DNA of 64,000 nucleotides, taken from Lentihominibacter butyricus. Its GTDB lineage: Bacteria; Bacillota; Clostridia; Peptostreptococcales; Anaerovoracaceae. Position 1 is the first letter of the stretch; each line of letters begins with the position of its first letter. Under the pieces are notes generated by a model. It saw nothing but the letters and a program-made list of their open reading frames with translations, was not told the DNA's origin and searched no databases. Shown here piece by piece: positions 44,069-53,142 of this stretch. Both the position numbers and the translations under genes were made by a program. The stretch covers positions 143,771 to 207,770 of the forward strand of contig NZ_JAOQJP010000003.1 in assembly GCF_025567305.1 (NCBI RefSeq). Direction: 5' to 3'.

Positions 44069-44102
44069 AAGTAATGCAGGGCTACCTCTGCATTACTTTT
44101 TT
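44069..44102 (+). terminator. bidirectional terminator between pdxT and the LysR gene
   Basis: AAGTAATGCAG (44069-44079) pairs perfectly with CTGCATTACTT (44088-44098) and runs into six T on the plus strand. The right arm encodes the last residues (KKVMQ) of the convergent LysR gene. Confidence 0.9.
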
Positions 44103-44969
44103 ATAAAAATCTATAAATGCTTCCATCGCCGGAGATCTCCACTTGTTCCTGTGGATCAGAAGCTGTGTCCACACTTTTACGTAACAGTCATCGACATCCA
44201 GCGTTTTCAGGCTGCCGGAATCAACATGATCCTGAAAGATGAAATCGGGAAGGAAAGAAATGAGTCTGCTGTTCTGAACGATATCGCATATCTGAAGCGG
44301 GTTTCCGATCTCGAGGACCGGTCGTATCTCTATCGACTGAGCCGCAAGCTCCTGATTGAGCAGCTTGCAGTAGCTCATGTCGCTCTCAGTGAGAACGAAT
44401 TCTTCTGAACGCAGCGTGTTCAGCAGTATGTTCTCCTGACGCAGTATCGGATGGTCTGCAGCTGTGATAAAATGCACGGACTCCTCACGTTCCGCACAGA
44501 TGATGTATTCGGAATTGTATATATGGCTGTCCAGCGTGAAAACAAGATCGACTTCGTTTTTCTGCAGCATATCGAACATATTCCCCGGCACATTCTCCGA
44601 AACTATCAGGCATACATCAGGAAACTGCTCCCTGAACCGCAGAAAGTCATCCACGAAATATCTGCTGCACACAGAGCTGGACATGGCGAGCCGTATCGTC
44701 CCTTCGATCCTCTCCGGCTGCTTTATCTCTTCTATCATCTTTTTCTGTGATTCCAGGATATTTCTGGCATACTTCAATGCTGTAACTCCATCCTCGGTAA
44801 GCACTATCTTATGATAAAAACGGTCGAACAGTACGGTATCAAGTTCTCTCTCCAGCTGCCTTATCTGGGAAGAAACCGTCGACTGTGTGTAACCCAGCTT
44901 TTTGGCCGCTGCGGAAAAGCCGGAGTACTCGCATACCGAAATAAACGTTTTCAGCACATTCGTATCCAT
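44082..44969 (-). CDS. LysR-family transcriptional regulator
   Basis: 295 residues. N-terminal helix-turn-helix (FISVCEYSGFSAAAKKLGYT, QSTVSSQIRQLERELDTVLF) and a C-terminal effector domain from about 90. It is divergent from the symporter gene at 45131, so it most likely controls that gene in response to the transported solute. Its 3' end is shared with the pdxT terminator. Confidence 0.92.
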   Translation of the reverse strand: MDTNVLKTFISVCEYSGFSAAAKKLGYTQSTVSSQIRQLERELDTVLFDRFYHKIVLTEDGVTALKYARNILESQKKMIEEIKQPERIEGTIRLAMSSSVCSRYFVDDFLRFREQFPDVCLIVSENVPGNMFDMLQKNEVDLVFTLDSHIYNSEYIICAEREESVHFITAADHPILRQENILLNTLRSEEFVLTESDMSYCKLLNQELAAQSIEIRPVLEIGNPLQICDIVQNSRLISFLPDFIFQDHVDSGSLKTLDVDDCYVKVWTQLLIHRNKWRSPAMEAFIDFYKKVMQR

Positions 44970-44996
44970 TGTTCCATCTCCTTTCTACAATATATG

Positions 44997-45050
44997 AACG
45001 ATTTTTTCGTTAGTATATCACGAAATCATCAATTTTACAAATCGTGTGAT
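44997..45050. promoter_or_regulatory. inverted repeats in the LysR-symporter divergent gap
   Basis: AACGATTTTTTCGTT (44997-45011) is a 5-bp-arm inverted repeat with a T-A framed centre like LysR boxes. A second, imperfect pair, ATCACGA (45018) and TCGTGTGAT (45042), follows. They are the best candidates for LysR binding sites in the 161-base gap. Confidence 0.4.
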
Positions 45051-45130
45051 TTCCATTATTCTGGTAATGTACTTATACGTTTTGAAAATGTTTCTAATAC
45101 AGGAAACATTTTGGAGGAGGATTATTTATA

Positions 45131-46465
45131 ATGAAACGTGAACAACTGGGAAGCCGTATGGGCTTCATTATGTTATCTGCAGGCTGTGCGATAGGCTGCG
45201 GAAATGTATGGAAATTCCCGTGGATGTGCGGACAGAACGGCGGCGGCAGCTTCATGCTCGTCTATCTTCTGTGCCTTATCATCCTTGGCATACCTGCACT
45301 GACAATGGAATTTTCTATCGGAAGAGCTGCTCAGACAAGCCCGCTATACATGTACCGCAAGCTGGAAAAGCCGGGACAGAAATGGGACATTTTCGGCTGG
45401 TTCTGCCTTGTCGGCAACATCGCTCTCATGGCGTTCTACACCGTGGTATGCGGATGGCTCATATACTATTTCTATAAATTCGTGATCGGACAGAATCAGT
45501 CTCTCGGGTTTGTATCCATGATATCAGATCCGACGGTCAACGTGACTTTTCTTTTTGTCACCGTCGCAGTAGCATTCGTGATCCTTTCATTTCACCTGCA
45601 GGGCGGCCTGGAGCGTATCACAAAGATCATGATGACTTCACTGCTGATCCTGATGATCATACTGGCAGTACACAGTCTCATTTTAGACGGAGCAGGAAAG
45701 GGCATGCTCTTCTACCTGAAGCCGGATTTTTCTAAAATCAACGGCTCTGTGGTGGTCGGCGCGATGAACCAGGCGTTCTTCACGCTTTCTGTAGGTATGG
45801 GCGGTATGGCTATCTTTGGAAGCTATATAGGAAAGGAACGTTCTCTGATGGGAGAAGCGCTCAATGTTATCGCACTGGACACTCTCGTTGCTGTACTGGC
45901 AGGGATCATCATCTTCCCTGCATGCTTTACTTACGATCTTGAAGTCACAGCAGGGCCAAGTCTCCTGTTCGATACGATGGCTACTGTATTCAACAATATG
46001 GCAGGCGGACGTCTGTGGGGCACACTGTTCTTCCTGTTCATGATATTCGCTGCAATGTCTACAGTACTCGGCGTCTGCGAGAATATACTTGCTATGATCC
46101 GTGAACTCACAGGATGGTCACGTCCAAAGGGGAGCCTGATCTGCGGTATCGGCGTCTTCCTGCTTGCACTGACGACGGCTCTCGGATTCAACCTGATCCA
46201 CTTCCAGCCGTTTTCAGAAGGCACGACATGGCTGGATTTCTGGGACTTCGTAGTATCCACCAACATTCTCCCTCTCGGTACGCTTGTTCTCGCACTGTTC
46301 TGCTGCAGCAAGTTCGGATGGGGATGGGACGGTTTCATCAAAGAAGCAAATGCCGGTACAGGCCTGAAAGTCAAGTCATGGCAGAAGCCGGTCTTCAAAT
46401 ATGTCGTTCCTATCCTGATCGCTGTGATCTATATCTACGGCATCGTAACATTCAACTGGAGATAA
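45131..46465 (+). CDS. sodium-dependent transporter, NSS (SNF) family
   Basis: 444 residues, eleven or twelve membrane helices, as in bacterial NSS transporters (LeuT, TnaT, MhsT). The helix 1 sodium/substrate site is clear: GSRMGFIMLSAGCAIGCGNV then WKFPW. Also GGGSFMLVYLLCLIILGIPA and helix 6 NQAFFTLSVGMGGMAIFGSY. Imports an amino acid or related amine with Na+. RBS GGAGGAGG. Monocistronic with its own terminator. Confidence 0.93.
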   Translation: MKREQLGSRMGFIMLSAGCAIGCGNVWKFPWMCGQNGGGSFMLVYLLCLIILGIPALTMEFSIGRAAQTSPLYMYRKLEKPGQKWDIFGWFCLVGNIALMAFYTVVCGWLIYYFYKFVIGQNQSLGFVSMISDPTVNVTFLFVTVAVAFVILSFHLQGGLERITKIMMTSLLILMIILAVHSLILDGAGKGMLFYLKPDFSKINGSVVVGAMNQAFFTLSVGMGGMAIFGSYIGKERSLMGEALNVIALDTLVAVLAGIIIFPACFTYDLEVTAGPSLLFDTMATVFNNMAGGRLWGTLFFLFMIFAAMSTVLGVCENILAMIRELTGWSRPKGSLICGIGVFLLALTTALGFNLIHFQPFSEGTTWLDFWDFVVSTNILPLGTLVLALFCCSKFGWGWDGFIKEANAGTGLKVKSWQKPVFKYVVPILIAVIYIYGIVTFNWR

Positions 46466-46544
46466 TATTCCGGGATCTGCATCGATCATAACAAACTTTA
46501 AAAGCTTGCGCTTTTCCAAAGGCTGCAGATAAGATACTGCTGGG

Positions 46545-46571
46545 CCGGCGTCTCAAGACGCCGGCTTTTCT
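46545..46571 (+). terminator. terminator of the symporter gene
   Basis: GCCGGCGTC (46545-46553) and GACGCCGGC (46558-46566) form a nine-bp GC-rich stem with a TCAA loop followed by TTTT. The remaining gap to 46698 has no gene; a 26-codon frame at 46600-46680 is not convincing. Confidence 0.9.
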
Positions 46572-46698
46572 GCAAATCCGGTACTTCGCTGGATGATGGA
46601 TAACATCTATATCCGTACAGCCCCTGCTGATGAAACCGGACGTGAAGATTTTACGAATCAATTCTCCGGCATATGAAAGAAATATTTTTATACTGACG

Positions 46699-47361
46699 TC
46701 ACACTTTCAAGATGAAGTGGCTTTTGTAAAAATCCAGCAGTCCGTCTTTTTTCATTTTTCCGAGTTCCAGTGACAAGCCGCTGCGCTCTACCCCAAGGTA
46801 ATCTGCAAGCTGCTGCCTTGAAAAAGGAATGTCAAATTCATATTTCCCGATCCGCTGCGCTTCGGCGGAAAAATACGACATGAGTTTTGCACGCGTAGTG
46901 CGTTGTCCCACATGTATGAGCTTTTCACTGAAACGCAGGTTTTTCTCGGCAAGCTCTCCGAGCAGGTTGCGGATGATCCGGCTGTGGTGCGCACAGACGG
47001 ACGAACACACATTCAGTATGCGCTTTACATTCAAAAACATAACCGTAACAGGTGTTTCGGCTACCACGCTCACATTCAGCACCGAACCGGGCGCACAGGC
47101 ATAGGCGGCGGCAAAGCTCTGCCCCGGCCCCGCCTTTAAAAGGATATTGCGGTTGCCCCAGATATCCTCCTGTATGATCAGAACACTACCCGACAGCACA
47201 AGACCTATCGACTCTGCCGTGTCACCGACACGCAGCAAAAACGCATCTTTCGGGAAGCTCTCTTTTTTCGTATCAAGACAGGAAAGCATGATCGCAAGTT
47301 CATTTTCGGAAATGCCCGAAAAAAGCTGAGATGATCGTATAACATGTAAAAAATCTTTCAT
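46699..47361 (-). CDS. Crp/Fnr-family transcriptional regulator, probable hcp activator
   Basis: 220 residues from the ATG at 47359-47361 (MKDFLHVIRSSQLFSG), preceded by AGAGGA; a longer frame covers the operator and is rejected. Residues 10-130 are a cyclic-nucleotide-binding-like beta barrel (FLLRVGDTAESIGLVLSGSV). Residues 145-220 are the Crp winged helix (DIPFSRQQLADYLGVERSGL, SLELGKMKKDGLL). No N-terminal Cys cluster, so not Fnr-type oxygen sensing by [4Fe-4S]. Divergent from hcp, as for HcpR and related nitrosative-stress regulators. Confidence 0.88.
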   Translation of the reverse strand: MKDFLHVIRSSQLFSGISENELAIMLSCLDTKKESFPKDAFLLRVGDTAESIGLVLSGSVLIIQEDIWGNRNILLKAGPGQSFAAAYACAPGSVLNVSVVAETPVTVMFLNVKRILNVCSSVCAHHSRIIRNLLGELAEKNLRFSEKLIHVGQRTTRAKLMSYFSAEAQRIGKYEFDIPFSRQQLADYLGVERSGLSLELGKMKKDGLLDFYKSHFILKV

Positions 47362-47375
47362 AAAAATCCTCTTTC

Positions 47376-47417
47376 GTTGAAAATTCAACCGAATCGTTGA
47401 ATTTATCATACTATAAT
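47376..47417 (+). promoter_or_regulatory. Crp/Fnr-type operator and hcp promoter
   Basis: GTTGAAAATTCAAC (47376-47389) is a perfect inverted repeat of TTGAA-type half-sites. A -10 box TATAAT lies at 47412-47417 with no good -35. If transcription starts near 47424 the operator is centred at about -41.5, the class II activator position. A further half-site GTTGAA is at 47396. Confidence 0.65.
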
Positions 47418-47539
47418 CAAAACAGCAAATCAAGAAGACACTGTTATACACAGAGCGGGAAATCTATTCTGCGACAGATCGTGAGCATTTGCATGAACGT
47501 AAAGCGCTTGATCAAAATCAAAGAAAGCGAGGATTTAAA

Positions 47540-49135
47540 ATGGATAATAAAATGTTTTGTTTTCAGTGTGAACAAACGGCAGGATGCACCGGCTGTACAG
47601 GACGAGCGGGTGTTTGCGGCAAAACGTCTGATGTTGCGAAGCTGCAGGACCAGCTTACGGGAGCACTGGTCGGGCTGGCGCATGCGCTTGATAACGCCCC
47701 GGAAGTGAATGAAGGCACATGGCAGCTGATAATCGAGGGGTTGTTTACAACTGTCACAAATGTAAGCTTTAACGAAAAAACACTGTGCGGGCTTATCGAA
47801 AGGGTACATGAGGAAAAGGCAAGCCTTCTGCCCGGCTGTGCTGTATGTTCCTCCACATGCGGACGGACCGATGATTATGATATGGAAAAGGTCTGGAATG
47901 CACAGGAGGATATTCGCAGTCTCAAGTCACTCATCCTCTTCGGCATACGCGGTATGGCAGCTTATGCACATCATGCCATGGTACTGGGATATACCGATGA
48001 AGAAGTAAACCGCTTCTTTGCAAAAGCACTCTTTGCCATAGGTGAAGACTGGGGCATGGACGAGCTGCTGCCGATCGTTATGGAGGTCGGCGAGAAAAAC
48101 CTCAAATGTATGGCTCTCCTTGACAAGGCAAATACCGAAAGCTACGGTACGCCTGCGCCTGTTACCGTTCCTCTGACCGTGGAAAAAGGACCATTCATCG
48201 TTATTTCAGGTCATGACCTGCATGATCTGAAGCTGCTTTTGGAGCAGACCAATGGCAAGGGTGTCAATATCTACACACACAGCGAGATGCTCCCTGCACA
48301 TGGCTATCCTGAACTGAAGAAATATCCGCATCTCAAGGGTAACTTCGGCACCGCCTGGCAAAATCAGCAAAAAGAATTTACAGAACTTCCTGCACCGATC
48401 CTGTTCACCACCAACTGTCTTATGCCGCCTAAGGCAAGCTACGCAGACCGCGTGTTCACCACGGCACTGGTATCCTATCCCGAAATGACTCATATCGGCG
48501 AGGACAAGGATTTCACTCCGGTCATCGAGAAGGCTTTGGAGCTGGGCGGTTATTCCGAGGACAAAGCGTTTACAGGCATCAATGGCGGCAGCACGGTCAT
48601 GACCGGCTTCGCACATGGTACGATACTTGGTGCGGCAGACAAGATCATCGAGGCAGTGAAGGCTGGAATGATCAGGCACTTCTTCCTGGTTGCCGGATGC
48701 GACGGGGCACGTCCCGGTCGCAACTACTACACGGAATTTGTTAAGCAGACGCCTTCCGACACAGTAGTACTGACCCTAGCCTGCGGCAAATACCGCTTCA
48801 ATGACCTTGATCTCGGCGAGATCGGCGGGCTGCCTCGTCTGATGGATATAGGCCAGTGCAACGATGCTTACAGTGCTATTCAAATAGCCGCTGCACTTGC
48901 CGATGCATTCGGCTGCGGAGTGAACGACCTGCCGCTTTCCATGGTGCTTTCCTGGTATGAGCAGAAAGCTGTATGTATACTGCTGACACTGCTTCACCTT
49001 GGCATCAGGGATATCCGCCTCGGTCCTACACTGCCGGCGTTTATTTCACCTGATGTGCTGAACTATCTCGTGGAGAATTTCAGCATCGCTCCGATAACAA
49101 CGCCTGAAGAAGACTTGAAGCAGCTTCTGAAATAG
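47540..49135 (+). CDS. hcp: hydroxylamine reductase (hybrid-cluster protein)
   Basis: 531 residues from the ATG at 47540 (RBS GAGG). The N-terminal cluster Cys are C7, C10, C19 and C26 (MFCFQCEQTAG, GCTGRAGVCGK). Hybrid-cluster ligands follow in order: GHDLHDL with His, HSEMLPAHGY with Glu, TNCLMPP, GCDGARPGRNYY and LACGKYRF with Cys. Reduces hydroxylamine or, physiologically, nitric oxide in anaerobes. Controlled by the divergent Crp/Fnr-type regulator. The acquired island begins just after its stop. Confidence 0.95.
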   Translation: MDNKMFCFQCEQTAGCTGCTGRAGVCGKTSDVAKLQDQLTGALVGLAHALDNAPEVNEGTWQLIIEGLFTTVTNVSFNEKTLCGLIERVHEEKASLLPGCAVCSSTCGRTDDYDMEKVWNAQEDIRSLKSLILFGIRGMAAYAHHAMVLGYTDEEVNRFFAKALFAIGEDWGMDELLPIVMEVGEKNLKCMALLDKANTESYGTPAPVTVPLTVEKGPFIVISGHDLHDLKLLLEQTNGKGVNIYTHSEMLPAHGYPELKKYPHLKGNFGTAWQNQQKEFTELPAPILFTTNCLMPPKASYADRVFTTALVSYPEMTHIGEDKDFTPVIEKALELGGYSEDKAFTGINGGSTVMTGFAHGTILGAADKIIEAVKAGMIRHFFLVAGCDGARPGRNYYTEFVKQTPSDTVVLTLACGKYRFNDLDLGEIGGLPRLMDIGQCNDAYSAIQIAAALADAFGCGVNDLPLSMVLSWYEQKAVCILLTLLHLGIRDIRLGPTLPAFISPDVLNYLVENFSIAPITTPEEDLKQLLK

Positions 49136-49189
49136 CAGTGCTTTACGAGTCATATAAAAACGGCTGCACCGCGCCGGAGCAGATCAAAG

Positions 49190-50266
49190 GATGCTAAGGG
49201 CGAAGTTCTTATCACTATCATGGCATCTCTGGCCCAGCAGGAATCACAATCCTTAAGTCAGAATGTAAAGCTTGGTCTCCAGTTCCGCTACCAGAATGGT
49301 CAGGTACAGGTAAACCACAACCGCTTCCTTGGCTACACCAAAGATGAAGAAGGCAATCTCGTCATTGACCCAGAACAGGCTGAAGTTGTAAAGAGAATAT
49401 ACCGAGAGTACCTTGAAGGCTACAGCATGGACAAGATTGCTGCAGGACTTGAAGCGGATGGTATTCTTACCGGCGCCGGAAAACCTCGATGGCATACCAG
49501 CACCATCAACAAGATTCTTCGCAACGAGAAATACATCGGCGATGATATGCTCCCCTTAAAGTAGACAGATAAAATAAAAAAACAGTAAGCTTTAAGGAGG
49601 GGGATTTTCGATGACGAGGAAATCAAAATACAGTAAAACAGAAAAAATCAAATTAGTAGAGGAATTCCTTGATGGATCACGCAGTATGAACTCTTTTGCA
49701 AAAGCAAAGGGCGTAAATCGTTCGACACTGGGAAACTGGATAATGAATTATCAAAGCATGGGTCCTTCAGGACTGCCCTGCTCCAGAAAACCTACACAAC
49801 AGACTTTCTGAACAAAACCAGAGTCAAGAGCAACGGTCTCGTCCCTCAGTACTATGTAGAAGGTAACCACGAAGCTATTATCCCGAAAGACATTTACTTA
49901 CAGGTTCAAGAAGAGTTGGTTCGCAGGCGAGTAGTCAAAACCAGTGCCAACGGCAAGAAACGAAGCTACAGCTGCAACCACTGCTTCTCACAAATTGTCA
50001 TCTGCGGTGAATGCGGCGAAATGTTCCGAAGGCTCCACTGGAACAATCGTGGAGTTAAATCTATCGTCTGGCGCTGCATCAACAGGCTGGAATCCACTGG
50101 ACTGGAATGCCACGCCAGAACCATCAACGAGCTGGTCCTTCAGGATTCTGTCGTCAAGGCAATCAACCAGATGCTTGGAGACAAAAGTAGCTATCAGGCA
50201 CAGCTACAGCTCAACATTGCCTCGGTCATCCGAGCTTCGCAGGCAACTTCCGTTGAGAACATATGA
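49190..50266 (+). pseudogene. large serine recombinase, truncated at both ends and interrupted
   Basis: Starts in mid-domain with DAKGEVLITIMASLAQQESQ, continues through the recombinase domain (VNHNRFLGYTKDEEGNLVID, WHTSTINKILRNEKYIGD), is broken at about 49547, and resumes at about 49775 with ALLQKTYTTDFLNKTRVKSN and the zinc-ribbon region (CNHCFSQIVICGECGEMF, WRCINRL, GLECHARTINE). The N-terminal catalytic resolvase domain and the C-terminal coiled coil are missing. Such recombinases move ICEs and phages, so this marks the edge of an integrated element that can no longer excise itself. Confidence 0.9.
49547..49775 (+). mobile_element. IS3-type insertion sequence fragment inside the recombinase gene
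   Basis: About 230 bases interrupt the recombinase frame between GGCGATG and CCCTGCTCCAG. The fragment begins near a TTAAAGTAGACAG end and carries an OrfA-like helix-turn-helix frame (49611-49811, RBS GGAGGGGG) with KYSKTEKIKLVEEFLDGSRS and SFAKAKGVNRSTLGNWI. OrfB and the right end are gone. The final residues of that frame are already recombinase DNA. Confidence 0.75.
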
Positions 50267-50267
50267 A

Positions 50268-50340
50268 TGTCAACTAGAAAGTGAGCCACGCGCTCGTTTG
50301 ATTTTGAGCCACATGTGTTCATTTGAAAGTGAGCCACTTA
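50268..50340. mobile_element. IS21-type terminal remnant
   Basis: TGTCAACTAGAAAGTGAGCCAC begins the stretch in substance: a TGT end followed by three spaced copies of GAAAGTGAGCCAC or its variant (50277, 50300, 50325), about 24 bases apart. Multiple terminal repeats of this kind mark IS21-family ends. No istA or istB remains. It separates the cut 3' end of the recombinase from the cut 3' end of the polymerase gene. Confidence 0.6.
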
Positions 50341-50827
50341 AGCACCGTTCTTCGAGTGATCCAGGTTGTGGAAGATTTCTGGTTCTGCCGCCATTGGTCT
50401 TGGTAGGGGCGCAGGGAACACAGAAGTATTTGATGAGATTTTTTCCCTCGGTCAGTTTCTGCTTCTCCAGTCCCAAAACTGCCCCCACCCCTTCCAGGGA
50501 CAATGGCAGACCGAGTGTCGCCGACCACACCATCGTGCAGTGCCAGCTGTCAGGAGAAAGCCAGGTATCAAGATAATTCGACAGGCATACACGCTCAAAC
50601 TGTGCGTTGAATGCCCACTTGATAACCGATTCGTCCGACAAGGCATCCACAATCTCCGTAGGAATCTTCTCTCCGCAGGCAAGGTCTATGACCTGGACTG
50701 CTCCGCCATCCACACTGTAACCGAACAGAAGGATATCGAAGTCAGGACTCTCGGCATATTTATAAACTCCAGCTTTCTGCAGATTCACACTGGAGTAGGT
50801 TTCAATATCAATGCTTAAATGCTGCAT
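50270..50827 (-). pseudogene. phage-type DNA polymerase A, N-terminal exonuclease fragment
   Basis: About 150 residues match the 3'-5' exonuclease domain of phage/ICE family A polymerases: SIDIETYSSVNLQKAGVYKY with the catalytic Asp and Glu, then KWAFNAQFERVCLSNYL, LGLPLSLEGVGAVLGL and GKNLIKYFCVPCAPTKTNGG. After NLPQPGSLEE the frame runs into IS21-type end DNA and stops. Full-length members exceed 600 residues, so the polymerase domain has been deleted. Confidence 0.88.
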
Positions 50828-50884
50828 AGCTGCTCCTTTCTACGACAAAAGCGGCGGAAGAATATCCTCCGCCGCCCGTCATGT

Positions 50885-51076
50885 TTACTCCGTCATATCA
50901 TCCTTCTGTACAGCCTTTTTCTCTTTGTGTTTTGTAATAAAAGCTCTTGCCTTCTTGACCACAAAGCTGAAAATTTCGCACACTGCCCATACGATACCAT
51001 TGATGGCAAGACCGTAGATCAGGCAGAAAAGGACTATCACATCGACTTGTTTCATAAATTCATATACTTCGTTCAT
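50885..51076 (-). CDS. small phage/ICE membrane protein
   Basis: 63 residues from the ATG at 51074-51076, which has AGGTG eight bases before it; an upstream TTG is less likely. One hydrophobic segment (VIVLFCLIYGLAINGIVWAV) is followed by a Lys-rich tail. No family recognised. Lies between the polymerase fragment and the DUF2815 gene in the replication module. Confidence 0.55.
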   Translation of the reverse strand: MNEVYEFMKQVDVIVLFCLIYGLAINGIVWAVCEIFSFVVKKARAFITKHKEKKAVQKDDMTE

Positions 51077-51142
51077 TACGTTCACCTCGTTATTCAATGT
51101 GGGCAGACGGTGGCAGCACCACCGCCCGCCGGGTTTATATGT

Positions 51143-51676
51143 TTAGGAAAGGAAATCGTCATCAGCCACAGTGCTGAAATCGTCAGTTGCAGAGCTTCTG
51201 CCGCCAAGGCTTTCACCGTCACGGATCTTCTGGATGTTGCCCAAGCCGCATGCCACGCCCTTGTTGCCGTTACTGTTGAACGCATAGAAGTTCAGAGACA
51301 CACGAGCATAACAGCCGGAGTATACTTCGTTGCGGTCAAGGATAGGCTTCACATACTTGTCCACAATCTGAGGCGGAGTCGTGCTGTTGGCATTGATGAA
51401 GGAGTGACCCTTATAGGCCTCATCATCACGCTCGGTATCTCCGTCACGCAAAGGAAGCTTGATTGCGGCCTTGTTAGGCTTCTTGCCGCCGAACTTGGCA
51501 ACCCCCTCTTCGATTGCGGCATCGATAGCCTTCACCGTTTCAGTGTCAGACTTAGGGATAAGTACGGAAACGGAGTATCTCTCAGGTCCGTTGTTGATGC
51601 TGGTAGGCTCCCAGCCATGGAAATAAGAGAGATGAGTGTTTACACCTGTGATAACTTTTGTCTTAGAAATAGCCAT
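51143..51676 (-). CDS. DUF2815 family protein (phage replication module)
   Basis: 177 residues. Matches DUF2815: an N-terminal KVITGVNTHLSYFHGWEPTS, RYSVSVLIPKSDTETVKAID, and YSGCYARVSLNFYAFNSNGN, ending in an acidic tail (DDFSTVADDDFLS) like those of single-strand DNA-binding proteins. Always found next to DUF2800 and polymerase genes in phages and ICEs. Probably binds ssDNA during replication or recombination. Confidence 0.88.
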   Translation of the reverse strand: MAISKTKVITGVNTHLSYFHGWEPTSINNGPERYSVSVLIPKSDTETVKAIDAAIEEGVAKFGGKKPNKAAIKLPLRDGDTERDDEAYKGHSFINANSTTPPQIVDKYVKPILDRNEVYSGCYARVSLNFYAFNSNGNKGVACGLGNIQKIRDGESLGGRSSATDDFSTVADDDFLS

Positions 51677-51680
51677 GATA

Positions 51681-52811
51681 TTAATCCTCCTGTTTAAATT
51701 CGTTATTGGCGTTTGTTACGTTCATTGCCGGACGCTTGTCCGTTACCGGAACTAAGGTCGGCTTACCCTGTGGTTTCACAATGAGGTCACCCAGGATCTG
51801 GTCAAATTGTTTCTTGCCCATCAGCTTCTGCATCTCCGTCATAGTGATAAGGCTCTGACGATAGATATCGGTATAGCCGTGGTCTTTGGCTGCCTGTGCG
51901 ACCAGTTCTTCATCCTTGTACTTGCGGACGGATCTACCTTCGACAACCTTGAATCCGTTCCACTCCTTGCCGTGGTTGACTGCTGCATCGGTGGCATAAG
52001 CCAGGATACCGTCTGCCCACTTAGTAAGGTCAGGAAGGATGGTCAGCACTTCTTCAATTTCAGCATCCGTAAGAAGCGGCGGCATTTTGAACTCCTGCTG
52101 TGCAAGACGAAGTTTTTCTTCAGCCCTTGCTCTGCATCGGACTGCTGCCTTACAGAACTGACACCATTCGCCGGGGTGATATTCACCCTCGCCGTTTAAT
52201 GCCATCTGTGCCTTCGGCTTCAGTTCGTTTTCTGCCCATGCTTTTAGTTCATCTACCGGGATAGTCCAACTCTGAACATTCTCCCTGCGAGGCTGAAAGA
52301 TGTGCATCGTGACTCCCTTGATGTCATACAGGCTGTCAAAGAGGTTCAGCGCACCGATGGAATAACACATCAGCTGCGTATTCTGCTCGGCATTCACCAA
52401 AACTCCCAGCCCGTACTTAAAATCAATAATCTGCATGGTATCGTCCGATACGATGATGCAGTCTGCAGTGCCATAGCCATCCGGGACATATTCCGAAAAG
52501 TCTACTTTCTGCTCAATCAACACCATCGAATCTTTACAGGTCTGCTTTGCGACTTCAAGCTGCTCCAACACATAATCCACATAACTATCGGTGTACTCCT
52601 GCATCTCGTCACTATCGTAATCGGAGACAGGTCTTTTGCTTCTTCTGCGGAGTGCTTTCTTTAACTTGTGTTCGCAAAAGGCGTGGGCTGCGGTTCCTTC
52701 TTCGGCGGCTGAACTGCTGCCACCCGGAAACTCGGATTCGAGCATCGCACTTGGTGTACAGTTCAGCCAGCGGTGTGAACCGGAAGGAGAAAGGAAAGCG
52801 TGTTTACTCAT
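51681..52811 (-). CDS. DUF2800 protein (RecB-like PD-(D/E)XK nuclease)
   Basis: 376 residues from the ATG at 52809-52811 (MSKHAFLSPSGSHRWLNC), with GGAGGTG upstream; a longer frame is rejected. Nuclease-like residues: AEEGTAAHAFCEH with Glu/His, YGTADCIIVSDDTMQIIDFK with the Asp and the D-x-K. A C-terminal Cys cluster (CQFCKAAVRC) suggests an iron-sulfur or zinc site as in AddB/Cas4-type nucleases. Part of the replication/recombination module. Confidence 0.88.
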   Translation of the reverse strand: MSKHAFLSPSGSHRWLNCTPSAMLESEFPGGSSSAAEEGTAAHAFCEHKLKKALRRRSKRPVSDYDSDEMQEYTDSYVDYVLEQLEVAKQTCKDSMVLIEQKVDFSEYVPDGYGTADCIIVSDDTMQIIDFKYGLGVLVNAEQNTQLMCYSIGALNLFDSLYDIKGVTMHIFQPRRENVQSWTIPVDELKAWAENELKPKAQMALNGEGEYHPGEWCQFCKAAVRCRARAEEKLRLAQQEFKMPPLLTDAEIEEVLTILPDLTKWADGILAYATDAAVNHGKEWNGFKVVEGRSVRKYKDEELVAQAAKDHGYTDIYRQSLITMTEMQKLMGKKQFDQILGDLIVKPQGKPTLVPVTDKRPAMNVTNANNEFKQED

Positions 52812-53142
52812 TTCCAAGCACCTCCGCTTCTGCGAGAAGTGCCTTATACTGTTCCGGGTCAATATCTGACAGTCTGGTGCCACCGTATTTTCTGATGAGT
52901 TCTCTCACCTCGGCAGTCATACCCGCCTGACTCTTCTGACCCAGAACGGCACGGACATCTTCCAGGGTTACTTCCTTCTCAGCGGGGAGTTCCTTTACTT
53001 CCTGTGCATCAATGACCTTGGCATCGGCTTCTACTACAGTTGCATCTTTGTAGGTATCTGCGATTGCCTCGAACACATCAGCCAGAGAGCGGATGATTCT
53101 CACCGCATCAAGAAATAAATTGTACTTCTGATTGTTAGTCAC
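52804..53142 (-). CDS. conserved small phage/ICE protein
   Basis: 112 residues from the GTG at 53140-53142 (VTNNQKYNLFLDAVRII), preceded by AGGAGG. Helical and acidic; the C-terminal half EVTLEDVRAVLGQKSQAGMT and RELIRKYGGTRLSDI is typical of a family commonly carried next to DUF2800 genes and often mislabelled as an Rrp5 protein. Role unknown. Overlaps the DUF2800 gene by eight bases. Confidence 0.7.
   Translation of the reverse strand: MTNNQKYNLFLDAVRIIRSLADVFEAIADTYKDATVVEADAKVIDAQEVKELPAEKEVTLEDVRAVLGQKSQAGMTAEVRELIRKYGGTRLSDIDPEQYKALLAEAEVLGNE

Noticed and set aside
46598..46680. 26-codon frame after the symporter terminator
   Set aside because: No ribosome binding site, no similarity recognised, too short to support.
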